Below, piece after piece: positions 17,005 through 25,501 of a DNA stretch of 64,000 bases. Below the pieces are notes generated by a model. The model was not told the DNA's origin and ran no database searches. It saw only the letters and a program-made list of their open reading frames with translations. The DNA is from JACKAF01 sp041391485. Its GTDB lineage: Bacteria > Bdellovibrionota > FAC87 > UBA2466 > JACKAF01. The stretch is taken from the NCBI GenBank assembly GCA_041391485.1, contig JAWKNY010000005.1:62001-126000 (forward strand), in the 5' to 3' direction. How positions within the stretch are numbered: position 1 is the stretch's first letter; the number at the start of each line of letters is the position of its first letter. A program made the translations under genes and the position numbers.

Positions 17005-18362
17005 TGGAAGCTGAAAAAACCAAAGAAAGCTTGTTGGTACTGGACAAAGTTTCCAAGCGCTTTACCTTGGAAAATGGCCGCGAGTTGGAGGTTCTAAAGA
17101 ACATCAACGTCTCGGTTTTGGAAGGCGAGATCATTGCTTTTCTCGGTCCCTCCGGGTGTGGCAAGACGACCATGTTGAAAATCATGGCGGGCCTGACGGA
17201 GCCAACGCAGGGACAGGTGCTTGTAAAAGGCAAACCCCTGCAGGGAATCAACACGAAGCTTGCGATGGTCTTCCAAAACCCGGCGCTCTTGCCGTGGTAC
17301 ACGGTGGAGCAGAATGTGGCGCTCGGTCTGCACCGACTCCGTATGCCCGCCGAGGCGCGCGATCAAAGAGTGGAAGAAAATATCGATCTCGTCGGAATCG
17401 GCGGCTTTGAGGGTGCTTACCCGCGTGAGCTTTCGGGCGGCTTACGCCAGCGGGTCGGGCTCGCGCGAGCGCTTGCCATGCGGCCTGAGATTCTTTGTTT
17501 GGACGAACCTTTTGGCTCCTTGGACGCTTTGACAGCGGAGGATCTACGCGCCGAAGTGGTCGATCTGTGGCGGGATCATAACAATGATCTCCGTACTGTG
17601 GTGATGGTGACTCACGACATCTACGAAGCGGTGTACATGGCGCAGCGGATCTACGTCTATGGGGAAAATCCGGGTCACATTCGCACGGTTTTGCATAACC
17701 CGATGCCTTATCCTCGTGACGAGCGAAGCCCTAAGTACCGGGAGCTGGTGGAAGTGATCCACGCCGTTATTACGGAAGCGCTCATTCCGGAAGAGGAATC
17801 GGGAGACGGAACGCAAGTTCAGCCGTCCTGGTATCAAGGACTCGAAAACTTGCCCGCTGTCGGACCCAACGAAATTGTGGGTCTATTAGAGGTTATCGAA
17901 GGGGCCGGCGGGAAAATGGATATCTTTGAACTGGCCAACGAGACGGAGAGCGAGTTTGGGCACTGTTTAGCGGTGGTGAAAACGGCAGAACTCCTCGATT
18001 TTGTGGATACCCCTAAACAGACGGTCATCTTTACCAAGCTTGGTCGAAATCTAGTACGCACGGAAGGGCAGGAGCGCCGAGACATTTTTTCCGGACAGAT
18101 CGGCCAGCTCCGCGTCTTCCAGGTTTTATTGAGCTGGATCGAAGAAAGCGCGGACAAAGAGATCTCGCACGATGAAGTGATTAACCGCCTTCAAGGTTAC
18201 TTTCCCAACGAGAAGCTCGATCGTCTTTTTGAAACACTCGTTGCCTTCGGCCGCTATGCGGAAATCCTGGCCTACGACGCCAATACGCTGATGCTTTCGC
18301 TTCCCGATGAAGAAGAGGACGAAGAAGAGCCTCAGGCACCACCGCCTCCGCAAGCCACCTAA
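17001..18362 (+). CDS. ABC transporter ATP-binding protein, NitT/TauT type with C-terminal AAA-associated domain
   Basis: The N-terminal ~260 residues are an ABC ATPase of the nitrate/sulfonate/taurine importer class. Walker A is GPSGCGKTT (49-57), the Q-loop follows at MVFQNPALLPWYTV, the signature is LSGGLRQR, and Walker B is ILCLDEPFGSLDALT. About 150 further residues (from ~285) form the extra winged-helix-like domain found in ATPases that pair with duplicated permeases, ending in a Glu-rich, Pro-rich tail. It probably energises the permease encoded just upstream, whose stop overlaps this start by 4 bases (ATGA). No periplasmic binding protein gene is next to the pair, so the substrate is open; an anion is the best guess from family. 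Confidence 0.9.
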   Translation: MMEAEKTKESLLVLDKVSKRFTLENGRELEVLKNINVSVLEGEIIAFLGPSGCGKTTMLKIMAGLTEPTQGQVLVKGKPLQGINTKLAMVFQNPALLPWYTVEQNVALGLHRLRMPAEARDQRVEENIDLVGIGGFEGAYPRELSGGLRQRVGLARALAMRPEILCLDEPFGSLDALTAEDLRAEVVDLWRDHNNDLRTVVMVTHDIYEAVYMAQRIYVYGENPGHIRTVLHNPMPYPRDERSPKYRELVEVIHAVITEALIPEEESGDGTQVQPSWYQGLENLPAVGPNEIVGLLEVIEGAGGKMDIFELANETESEFGHCLAVVKTAELLDFVDTPKQTVIFTKLGRNLVRTEGQERRDIFSGQIGQLRVFQVLLSWIEESADKEISHDEVINRLQGYFPNEKLDRLFETLVAFGRYAEILAYDANTLMLSLPDEEEDEEEPQAPPPPQAT

Positions 18363-18530
18363 ATTCAGCGTCAAAACCGGTTTTTCGATGTCCATTCTCA
18401 GATCAGCTCAACGCTTGGGGATGGCTCAACTTTCCTGAAAATGTCCGAAGGGGTGTATACAAGTTGTTCACGGTACGTTTCGCCTGCTCAAGCTTCATCA
18501 GTAAATTCAAGAGCCTACGGTGTATTCTCG

Positions 18531-18546
18531 TGGCATAGGGGTTGCA
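18531..18546 (+). promoter_or_regulatory. Sigma-54 promoter of the secreted Cys-protease-like gene
   Basis: TGGCATAGGGGTTGCA has GG and GC separated by 10 bases and matches the -24 and -12 elements. Predicted transcription start is about 18557. The rest of the 230-base gap 18363-18593 holds a GGGGTGTATACAAG sequence at 18450-18463, about 70 bases upstream of the -24 element, which could be an activator site. Confidence 0.8.
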
Positions 18547-18593
18547 ATTTCTTTGCGGTGACGCTCTTTCCCTCGCAAAAAACAGAGTCAAAT

Positions 18594-19458
18594 TTGAAAC
18601 CCCTTCACTCCTTTTCTTTGATTTTCCTGATGGGCTCGTTTGCTTACGGTTTTGTTCCCCAGCCAGAGGGCTCTATATTTGGGTGAACGGCAAAGCCGTC
18701 CTTGGGCTGAAGCGGTTAAAGCGGCGAAGGATTGGAAGGGCGTTTACGACCAAAACCCCTATGTCCCCAAGACCAATGATTGCGACGATTATGCGCGCCT
18801 CCTTCACATCGCTTTAGAGAAGGCAGGCATTCCCGTTTGGACCCTCTACTATCAGTGTGGCGACAAGGCGCACGCGCTAGTTATAATTCTGGCGGAGTAT
18901 CAGGGAAAAGAATTGATGTGTGCCATCGAGCCTCAGTGGCCGGATCCGGTGGCCAGGGCGGTCGCTTGTTGGGACCCGACGCGAGAGGAGAAAACGGCGC
19001 ACCCCTGAAAGAGTCGATGGACAAACTTTGCAAACTCGTCGATCGCGAAGGAGAGGAGGTATCCTGCGAGTCCGTAGCGAGAAACCATCTTCGATCTGCC
19101 CGACTATAATCCGAATATGTGTCTAGTGAAGGCAAAGGACGCGGATTCCTGTGACTCCTGTTGCGAGGAGGCTCTGAAATTCGGGAAACGGATGGAGGAT
19201 GATGTATTTCGTTACGATTGCCGACGCGCTTGTAAGCTCTTTGGCGAACCCAAGCGATCGGTGGAATACTGCGCGAGCCTCGAAACGGACTACTTTGCCT
19301 GTTGGGAGTGCTGTCGCGTTCATTCCTTTCAGATAGGCGAGGATCACAAAACCTACTTCGAAGGTTGTCTTAATAAGTGTCCTAAAGACGCTCCCTCACC
19401 GGCTCCGGCTTCCTCAGCCGCACCGTCAGATTCGGGTGGCTTTAGTCTCTTTGAGTAG
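18594..19458 (+). pseudogene. Secreted transglutaminase-like cysteine-peptidase domain plus duplicated Cys-rich domain (three frameshifts)
   Basis: Reading across three single-base breaks gives one exported protein of about 285 residues. Part 1 (TTG 18594 start, frame lost at the GGG of 18668-18670) is a signal peptide. Part 2 (to 19005) holds the triad-like segments NDCDDYARLLHIALEKAGIP, KAHALVII and AIEPQ, the Cys-His-(Asp/Asn/Gln) layout of bacterial transglutaminase-like cysteine peptidases. The frame breaks again in the C4 run at 19002-19005 and near 19075-19090. Part 3 (ATG 19117 frame, to 19458) has 12 Cys arranged as two copies of C-x2-CC-x(17-18)-C-x3-C and a Pro/Ser/Ala tail. It lies behind a sigma-54 promoter. 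Indels are in short homopolymers, so the gene may be intact in the organism. The two-part architecture is new to me. Confidence 0.65.
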
Positions 19459-19463
19459 TGAGA

Positions 19464-19970
19464 TCAGATCTGAAAATAGGCACCGAGTACCAGCTGAACG
19501 TAATGCAGGCGATCGTCTCCGCCTGCGGCGGTGAAATCTGTTAAACCCAACCCATGACGTAACGAGAGCCGAATTCCCAAACTTTCTGAAATTCTGGTGT
19601 AGAGGGCTAATCCGGTAGCGAGCCAGAGATTCGTGGCTCTGAAGGTGGCCCCCGTAAGTCTAAACCCAATGTCGGGACCCAAGAGTAGCTGCAAAGCAAA
19701 ATCAGGCGAAAGATCCAAAGAGCCCCTAAAAAGTAGCGGGAGACTTACGTAGGTGACGTTTCCTGATGGAACGAAAAGATTGGCTTCGGGTGCGAAGCCG
19801 ATGCCCGAGGCCAAAGAAAGATCGGTAGTAAGCCCCCCCAAGAGCCCGGTTGCGGTATCACCGGGACGGTTGGACCGGCTAAAGCTCAGCCCAAGCTGTA
19901 CTCCCAGCGGGACGGCGTAGAGAGTGCCTTGAGCGAGAAAGAGCGCTGTTAAGATTAGCTTCCTAGCCAT
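19464..19970 (-). CDS. Outer-membrane beta-barrel protein (porin-like family)
   Basis: A 168-residue protein with a signal peptide (start at the ATG 19970, MARKLILTALFLAQG, cleavage after YA). Alternating hydrophobic/aromatic strands run the whole length, ending with YVQLVLGAYFQI, the terminal aromatic motif of outer-membrane barrels. The size and pattern (GVQLGLSFS at the start, IRLSLRHGLGLTDF late) suit a small 8-stranded barrel of the OmpW/PorT kind. The ATG overlaps the end of the upstream glycosyltransferase gene by 8 bases, so the two are translationally coupled. Function unknown; it could be structural or a sensor of surface polysaccharide. Confidence 0.75.
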   Translation of the reverse strand: MARKLILTALFLAQGTLYAVPLGVQLGLSFSRSNRPGDTATGLLGGLTTDLSLASGIGFAPEANLFVPSGNVTYVSLPLLFRGSLDLSPDFALQLLLGPDIGFRLTGATFRATNLWLATGLALYTRISESLGIRLSLRHGLGLTDFTAAGGDDRLHYVQLVLGAYFQI

Positions 19971-21009
19971 GAGTGCGACGAAGTTGCGGGGCGGCAATTT
20001 GGATCATGGAGCGAACCCGATCGATATAGGCGTGCTTTCCGTCGATACAGCGTTTGTGACCTGCTTCGGCGATTCGTTTTCGCTCGCTCTCGTTCCCTAA
20101 ATAAAAATCCAGCTTGTCGCGCAGTTCCTCAGCATTTCCAAAACAGACAATTTCCTTGTCTTCCTCAAAGAAACCTAGAATTTCCTCGGTGCGTGGCGAG
20201 AATTGCAGCGCCCCGCAGGCCGGGATCTCAAAAGTACGCTGTGTATGTAGGTCCTCTGCTTCGGCGCGAAGGAGTCCAAGTGAGCAAGCACTGCTGGAAA
20301 GGACGTCGGCAAATTCAAAATAGTAGATGGGAGTCGGGTGGATGTGCTCTTTGTGTTTAGGGAAATGAGGCGATCGCTGCCAGTGACTGCCCCATACTTG
20401 TAAACGGTCCCACCCGACCTTGTCCAAGATGGGATCGCGAGAGCGGTCGTAGGTCCCTATGAAAGTGACGAGTAATTCGCTCTTTCGGTAACGGCTGTCT
20501 TGCTCCGAGACGGGATGGTGCACGGCGGGTTCGTAGGCGGAAGGAATGAAGTAGGAGTTCTTTTGACCCAAAGCCTGATAGCGTTCCACATTCTGAGACT
20601 TTGTGGTGAAAACCACATCGTACTCGTTGAGTGTGGAAAAGAAATGATTGGGCTTTAGAATACCACTGGAGAAATTGTTGTCGTGGGAGTGGTAGGCGAG
20701 AACCGGAGGTCGCGGGGAGGCGTCTTGCATGGCTTCCAAGGTTTCGCGTCTAAGGAAGTTTTCTGCCATCACAAAAACCATATCAAATTGGTTGTGACGG
20801 CAAAGTTCAACCAGCTCCCGATGAACCTTATCCACTGTCTTTTTCTTGGGACTCTTAGAAATCCTAACGGCAAGTCTGTCGAAAAATCCTCGGGTCTGAA
20901 AAAAATCCGGATCGTAGGGCAGAACAGAATGTCCTAATCTGACAAGACTAGTATAATAGTGAAGAGAGCACGCAAAGCCCTTGGTACTGCCTACGAAAAG
21001 TATTTTCAT
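19963..21009 (-). CDS. CgeB-like glycosyltransferase
   Basis: A 348-residue GT-B fold protein. It starts MKILFVGSTKGF, a Rossmann-type first strand. The C-terminal half has the spore-protein CgeB / glycosyl-transferases group 1 arrangement: LLRAEAEDLHTQRTFEIPACGALQFSPRTEEI, where E and the GA(L/F) turn bind the nucleotide sugar, followed by a helix with KLDFYLGNESERKRIAEAGHKRC. Such enzymes glycosylate surface layers or lipopolysaccharide; flagellar glycosylation is another possibility because the flagellar locus is close. No signal peptide, cytoplasmic. It is the first gene of a two-gene unit with the outer-membrane barrel. Confidence 0.85.
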   Translation of the reverse strand: MKILFVGSTKGFACSLHYYTSLVRLGHSVLPYDPDFFQTRGFFDRLAVRISKSPKKKTVDKVHRELVELCRHNQFDMVFVMAENFLRRETLEAMQDASPRPPVLAYHSHDNNFSSGILKPNHFFSTLNEYDVVFTTKSQNVERYQALGQKNSYFIPSAYEPAVHHPVSEQDSRYRKSELLVTFIGTYDRSRDPILDKVGWDRLQVWGSHWQRSPHFPKHKEHIHPTPIYYFEFADVLSSSACSLGLLRAEAEDLHTQRTFEIPACGALQFSPRTEEILGFFEEDKEIVCFGNAEELRDKLDFYLGNESERKRIAEAGHKRCIDGKHAYIDRVRSMIQIAAPQLRRTHG

Positions 21010-21154
21010 CCTTTCATTCTAGCAGGGCAAAAGGTGGGGGACCATCTGCCAATAATTTGACGCTCTGACAGAAAAACCTACTCGACGACGACAAAATCAT
21101 TCAGTTTTTTTGATGAAAGTTCGGCACGCGAATTGCTCCTCAAAGGAGAGCACC

Positions 21155-23503
21155 ATGCCTTTCTCAATCCTCCTAAAATATTTCGCTCTTTTTGCTTTCG
21201 CCTTTTTATTGTCGATGCCTGATGCTTATGCATCGCGGCTAGATTACTTAAGAGTGCAGGAGATCGAGCACCCCCATTGCCGCGGGCGAGCGGAGTTGGA
21301 TGTAGCCCGTGAGTACTTTGTGGAAGTAGCCAACGACGTGCAAGGCGTGCAGGACTACAATGAACTCGTTCGCCACTTTAGACGCAAACGTTGGGATCCC
21401 TTCGCACAAAAGCTGATTCATTTTAGGGAAGACTTTCCGAAGTCGCCTCTGCAACAGCCTGCAGACTTTTTGGAACTCCAAGCGATGTTGGAGCAGGCCC
21501 AAGAAGAAGTTGGCCCCCCCAATATCAAGCTCATCGAGCACAAGTTTCAGACTCTCCTTATCAAGCACAAAGACTCGGACCTGTTGCCGGTCGTTTACGC
21601 CACGACTGCGAACTTCTGGTTGCAGCGCAACATGAACGAAAAGAGTCTTGCGCTCTATGAGAAAGCCCGAGAAGCTTTTCCGTTTCACTCCGCCTCCTGC
21701 GTTGTGCTGCAGGGAGTAGCGGAGAACCGTTACCTTCTCAACGAACCGGCGCGTGCAAAGCCGACCTTCGAATTGGTCCTCCAAAAATGCAAGAACCCGA
21801 GTCTGCGCCTAGGGGCGATGGTTCGTCTTGCGGACATGGAGTGGAATGTAAATAACGCCAAGGCGGAGAAGGGTTACGCCGAGGCTCTAAAGAAGGATCT
21901 GAATCGATTCAACCGCTTCTATCCTCATGCGCTCTATAACCTTGCGGAGTTGATTTATAGAAAAGGTGAATTCAAACGAGCCAAGTTCTATTTCGACGAG
22001 TACCTAAAGCACACGCCCCGTCAGGCCTCCTGTACCCCCTTCGCACTGAAGCGAATGGCTGACATCGCTTTTAAGACGAACACCGATGTCAAGAAGACCG
22101 TCGGGCTCTATATGGTCGCCCATGAACAGGGACCCGCCACAGACATCGGACGCTTTTCTTATGCCCGCGGTTTGCTCCTTGAACTCAGCAAGGTGGCAGC
22201 TCCTGAGATTAAACGACGCGTGAAAGTGGTGGATGAAGAGCTGGAGAAGATCGAAACCGCGCGGTTCCGAAAGCAGGGATACATCGACAAAACGCTTAGT
22301 TTGATTGATACCGGTGAAATTGCTGCGGTGGATTCCCTACGCAAGCTTCAACAAGGCGTGTTTAAGTTTAACCAGCCCGCCGTTCAGAAGTTTGTGCGGG
22401 ACAAGCTGGTTTGGTTTCTTGAGCAGGATCTAAAAGCAGTGAGGGCGAGCAAAGAGACGTTCTTGAAGGATGAAGATCGGGCGGGAATCGTTCCGCAAGT
22501 TGAACAGGTCTATTCCGAATGGGTGAATAAGAGTCCCCAGGCCAAAAAGGCGAGAGGTCTATACACAAGTGCCATGCTGGAGCGGTTTCAGAAGAACCTA
22601 CCGGTCGACGCCAAGGGTGCGCTGAAACGCCTGGAACAAGCGTCACTTTCCATGATGTGGGATCCCGGCTCGAGTTCCATCAAGGGCGCGGTCGCAACGG
22701 CGCTCATGGAGCAGCTCTGGAAAGCGGAAGACGGCGACGCGCTTGCCCTTGAGTATACGCGCAATCACAAGCTGCTGGATCCGTTAGTGCAGGGGCCGTA
22801 TAAGATTCTCTGGGTGGCAGTTTCTCAAACCCTGCAAGACAAGAGCGAGACAAAGAAGCTGGCGGCCAAGGTGCCGGTCATGCGTAATCCCGCCTCTATG
22901 GACAAAGCCCTTCCGAGCTCCATTCGAGATTTTAGTCATCTGGTTGCCGGTCGGGCGTACCGCTTGACCGGAAAAAATGCGCAGGCCGAGGACTCCTTCT
23001 TGAAAGTAAAGTCGGGAAGATTTTACCCGGCAGCACTCAACGAACTTTCCAAGCTGTATCTGGAAACCAAACGTTATGGCGACGCTTACCAAATTGGCGT
23101 AAAGCAGTACAAGAGCTCGGATAGCGAGAAAAAACTCCCGAAGCTGCAGGCTCTTTTGGATTTTACGGAAAAGGGGAAGCTGACTCGCAACGTGGCGAGC
23201 CTCGTCAAAATGGCTGATGAGAACAACTTCGACGGCAAGGAAAAGGCTCCTTTTTATCACTTTGCCGGTAAGACCTACTACGACAAGGGCCAGTGTGTGA
23301 AGGCCTCAGAAATGTTTGAGAAAGTTCTCGCCGCAGATAAGGCGTTTAATCACAAGGCGGAAGCTCAGTACAAGCTTGGAAAATGTCTTTTGAACCTCAG
23401 AAAACCCGCGCAAGCGAAACAGATCCTTGAGGAGCTTGCGGGGGATCAGGATAAATTCTGGGCGCCATTAGCACGGAATGAGCTGAATATTCTGGCGCAG
23501 TAA
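21155..23503 (+). CDS. Exported TPR-repeat protein
   Basis: A 783-residue protein with a signal peptide (MPFSILLKYFALFAFAFLLS, cleavage near DAYA) and a long helical solenoid. TPR-like units are clearest at residues ~170-290 (SLALYEKAREAFPFHSA; KRAKFYFDEYLKHTP) and at the C-terminus (GQCVKASEMFEKVLAAD, KAEAQYKLGKCLLNLRKPAQAKQIL). The ATG at 21155 is chosen because AAAGGAGAG precedes it; an ATG at 21113 would put the signal peptide inside the protein. It is followed after 18 bases by the sigma-54 activator. Probably a periplasmic scaffold; possible partners are flagellar or wall proteins, but this is only context. Confidence 0.8.
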   Translation: MPFSILLKYFALFAFAFLLSMPDAYASRLDYLRVQEIEHPHCRGRAELDVAREYFVEVANDVQGVQDYNELVRHFRRKRWDPFAQKLIHFREDFPKSPLQQPADFLELQAMLEQAQEEVGPPNIKLIEHKFQTLLIKHKDSDLLPVVYATTANFWLQRNMNEKSLALYEKAREAFPFHSASCVVLQGVAENRYLLNEPARAKPTFELVLQKCKNPSLRLGAMVRLADMEWNVNNAKAEKGYAEALKKDLNRFNRFYPHALYNLAELIYRKGEFKRAKFYFDEYLKHTPRQASCTPFALKRMADIAFKTNTDVKKTVGLYMVAHEQGPATDIGRFSYARGLLLELSKVAAPEIKRRVKVVDEELEKIETARFRKQGYIDKTLSLIDTGEIAAVDSLRKLQQGVFKFNQPAVQKFVRDKLVWFLEQDLKAVRASKETFLKDEDRAGIVPQVEQVYSEWVNKSPQAKKARGLYTSAMLERFQKNLPVDAKGALKRLEQASLSMMWDPGSSSIKGAVATALMEQLWKAEDGDALALEYTRNHKLLDPLVQGPYKILWVAVSQTLQDKSETKKLAAKVPVMRNPASMDKALPSSIRDFSHLVAGRAYRLTGKNAQAEDSFLKVKSGRFYPAALNELSKLYLETKRYGDAYQIGVKQYKSSDSEKKLPKLQALLDFTEKGKLTRNVASLVKMADENNFDGKEKAPFYHFAGKTYYDKGQCVKASEMFEKVLAADKAFNHKAEAQYKLGKCLLNLRKPAQAKQILEELAGDQDKFWAPLARNELNILAQ

Positions 23504-23521
23504 ATCCCGTACCAACCCAAC

Positions 23522-24455
23522 ATGTCGATTGTAAGATTTAAAGATCGGGCTCTATTTCTGGCCGATGAGGTCATGGAACAGACCATTCGTTTGGCCGAAA
23601 AGGCTGCAAGAAGCCACGTGCCCGTTATGTTATGTGGAGAGAGCGGTACTGGGAAGGAGCTCGTGGCGCGGTTTATCCACGAACGCTCCTCCCGGTGCCG
23701 TAAGCCTTTCGTTTCCGTTAACTGCGCCGCCATTCCTGATGGGCTTCTGGAGGCGGAGCTCTTTGGTCATGAAAAGGGTGCTTTCACAGGAGCCACCGCG
23801 ACTCGAATGGGTAAGTTTGAGCAAGCAAACGGTGGGACGTTGCTCTTGGATGAAATCAGCGAAATGCCCATCCTTTTGCAGGCAAAACTCCTTCGGGTGA
23901 TCCAAGAGAAGGAAGTGGATCGTTTGGGAGGCTACCAGCCCATCGCTATTGATACACGCATCATAGCGACGACAAATCAGGATCCGGTTCGCCTTGTTGA
24001 AAACGGGACCTTTAGGGAAGATCTGTACTACCGCTTGAACGTTATTCGAGTGGATTGCTTTGCTTTGAAAGGCCGGAGTGCTGGGATTGACAGGCTAGCC
24101 AACTACATTCTGGCCGAAGAGTCAGCTGTCTTCGGCGTGGAGGGGGTTTCGATTCATCCGGAGGCGCTCCGCGTTCTCCAGGAGTACCATTGGCCGGGAA
24201 ATATTCGTGAGTTGCAGAACGTCATCCAACGGGCTTTTCTTCTGTCTGATGGTGGCGATATACGACCGGAGCACCTAAGTGGACTTAGAGAATGCCCGAT
24301 TGAGGGCTTCAACCCTGTCTCTCTTTGAATTGGAACGTCGTCACATCCTGGAAGTTCTAAAAGCCGCTGGCGGAAACCGAACCCAGGCGGCAGCGCTGCT
24401 AGGAATTACAGTCAGGACCTTGCGAAACAAGCTGAAGCTTTACCAAACGCTGTAG
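23522..24455 (+). CDS. Sigma-54 dependent transcriptional activator without receiver domain (FlgR/FlbD type, one frameshift)
   Basis: The protein begins directly with the AAA+ domain: Walker A GESGTGKE (39-46), the sigma-54 contact loop GAFTGA (86-91), Walker B GGTLLLDE (104-111) and the R-finger region FREDLYYRLNV. The first frame ends at the TGA of 24326-24328, but a shift at the CCC of 24313-24315 continues into LSLFELERRHILEVL and a Fis-type helix-turn-helix (GNRTQAAALLGI, VRTLRNKL), ending at TAG 24453-24455. So the full protein is AAA+ plus DNA-binding domain, about 310 residues. No N-terminal receiver or GAF domain is present, so activity may be set by a partner or by assembly. It lies 70 bases before the sigma-54 promoter of the flagellar operon and is the obvious candidate activator. 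Confidence 0.85.
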
Positions 24456-24523
24456 GGCAGGAAATTCTTTCCGACGAAGGGAAAGTTTTTCCTCCTACTA
24501 AGTGTGTTTTGTGCCTGGACCGC

Positions 24524-24539
24524 TGGCCTGTTAATTGCA
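24524..24539 (+). promoter_or_regulatory. Sigma-54 promoter of the flgB flagellar operon
   Basis: TGGCCTGTTAATTGCA has GG and GC exactly 10 bases apart with TTGCA at -12; the -24 part deviates at two positions. Predicted start about 24551, about 97 bases before flgB. No other feature is seen in 24456-24647. Confidence 0.78.
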
Positions 24540-24647
24540 TTATTCTTATCGGGACAACTGGCAAACGACGTTTGCAGGAGAAGGGGGGTAAGCTCGGTGG
24601 CTTACTTAACTCTTCGGAAGTCCCTCGCTACTGCTTAAGCAAAAATC

Positions 24648-25049
24648 ATGTCACAACTATTCGATAAAACCATAAACACACTCTCCACTGCGTTGGACTT
24701 ATATATGGTCCGGCACAATGTGATCACAGACAACATCGCTAACGCCGAAACCCCGGGCTTCAAAGCACGGCGGGTGGAGTTCGAGCAGGAATTGCAGAAC
24801 TCCATCGAAAAAGAAAAGCAAGGGGTAGCGGACGCTGAGGGGGGTATCGAGCGCTCTTTGTCGTCGATTAAGCCTATTCTTTATGAAGATCCAAACTCAG
24901 AGGTAGGCCAAGACCGCAACTCAGTGGATATGGATCGCGAAATGGCGATGCTCAAGAAGAACGAAGTGAAGTACAACGCAGCTACCCAATCCGTTATTAA
25001 AAAGTTTTCGCTACTCAAATTTGCCATATCAGAGGGGAGTAATCGATGA
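24648..25049 (+). CDS. flgB: Flagellar basal-body rod protein FlgB
   Basis: FlgB forms the proximal rod of the flagellar basal body in the periplasm after export by the flagellar type III system. The 133-residue length is typical. The N-terminal rod signature is clear (ALDLYMVRHNVITDNIANAE followed by TPGFKARR), and the C-terminal amphipathic helix (MAMLKKNEVKYNAATQSVIK) completes the axial coiled-coil pair. The ATG at 24648 gives the normal N-terminus. It is first in a long operon with overlapping starts; its stop overlaps the flgC start by 4 bases (ATGA). Confidence 0.97.
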   Translation: MSQLFDKTINTLSTALDLYMVRHNVITDNIANAETPGFKARRVEFEQELQNSIEKEKQGVADAEGGIERSLSSIKPILYEDPNSEVGQDRNSVDMDREMAMLKKNEVKYNAATQSVIKKFSLLKFAISEGSNR

Positions 25050-25483
25050 GTGATTTCTTCTCGGCTTTGGACGTGAGCGCCTCCGCTCTTAGTGCCGAAC
25101 GCCTGCGGATGAACGTTATTTCAAGCAACCTGGCGAACGCCCAAACGACCCGTACCCCCGAAGGTGGGCCGTACCGGCGCAAAGATCCTGTGTTTGAGGC
25201 GGATCCCCAAAAATCTTTTGTGAACGTTCTAGGAAAACAAATGGAGATGGAAACTCACAAAGTCAAAGTCACTGACATTGTTTCCGATCCGAACCCACCC
25301 AAGCTTGTTTACAAGCCGGATCACCCGGATGCAAACCCGGACGGCTACGTCGCCATGCCGAATGTAAACACCATGGAAGAGATGGTGAACTTGCTGACCG
25401 CGAGTCGGACCTACGAATCCAACGTAACCGCGATCAACGTAACCAAAAATATGATGCTCAAAGCCCTGGAGATCGGTCGCTAG
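25046..25483 (+). CDS. flgC: Flagellar basal-body rod protein FlgC
   Basis: FlgC is a second proximal rod subunit. The product (145 residues) shows the N-terminal axial motif (RLRMNVISSNLANAQTTRT) with the usual GGPYRRKDPVF continuation, and the C-terminal MEEMVNLLTASRTYESNV motif of rod proteins. The length fits the family. The ATG overlaps the flgB stop. It is followed by fliE after 18 bases with an AAGGAGAA ribosome-binding site. Confidence 0.97.
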   Translation: MSDFFSALDVSASALSAERLRMNVISSNLANAQTTRTPEGGPYRRKDPVFEADPQKSFVNVLGKQMEMETHKVKVTDIVSDPNPPKLVYKPDHPDANPDGYVAMPNVNTMEEMVNLLTASRTYESNVTAINVTKNMMLKALEIGR

Positions 25484-25501
25484 AGCTAAAAGGAGAATGG
25501 G

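Noticed and set aside
21037..21056. Sigma-54-like match before the TPR gene (GG-N10-GC in a G-rich run)
   Set aside because: The -24 region is only a G run and the -12 element is CTGCC rather than TTGCA/T; spacing alone is weak evidence.
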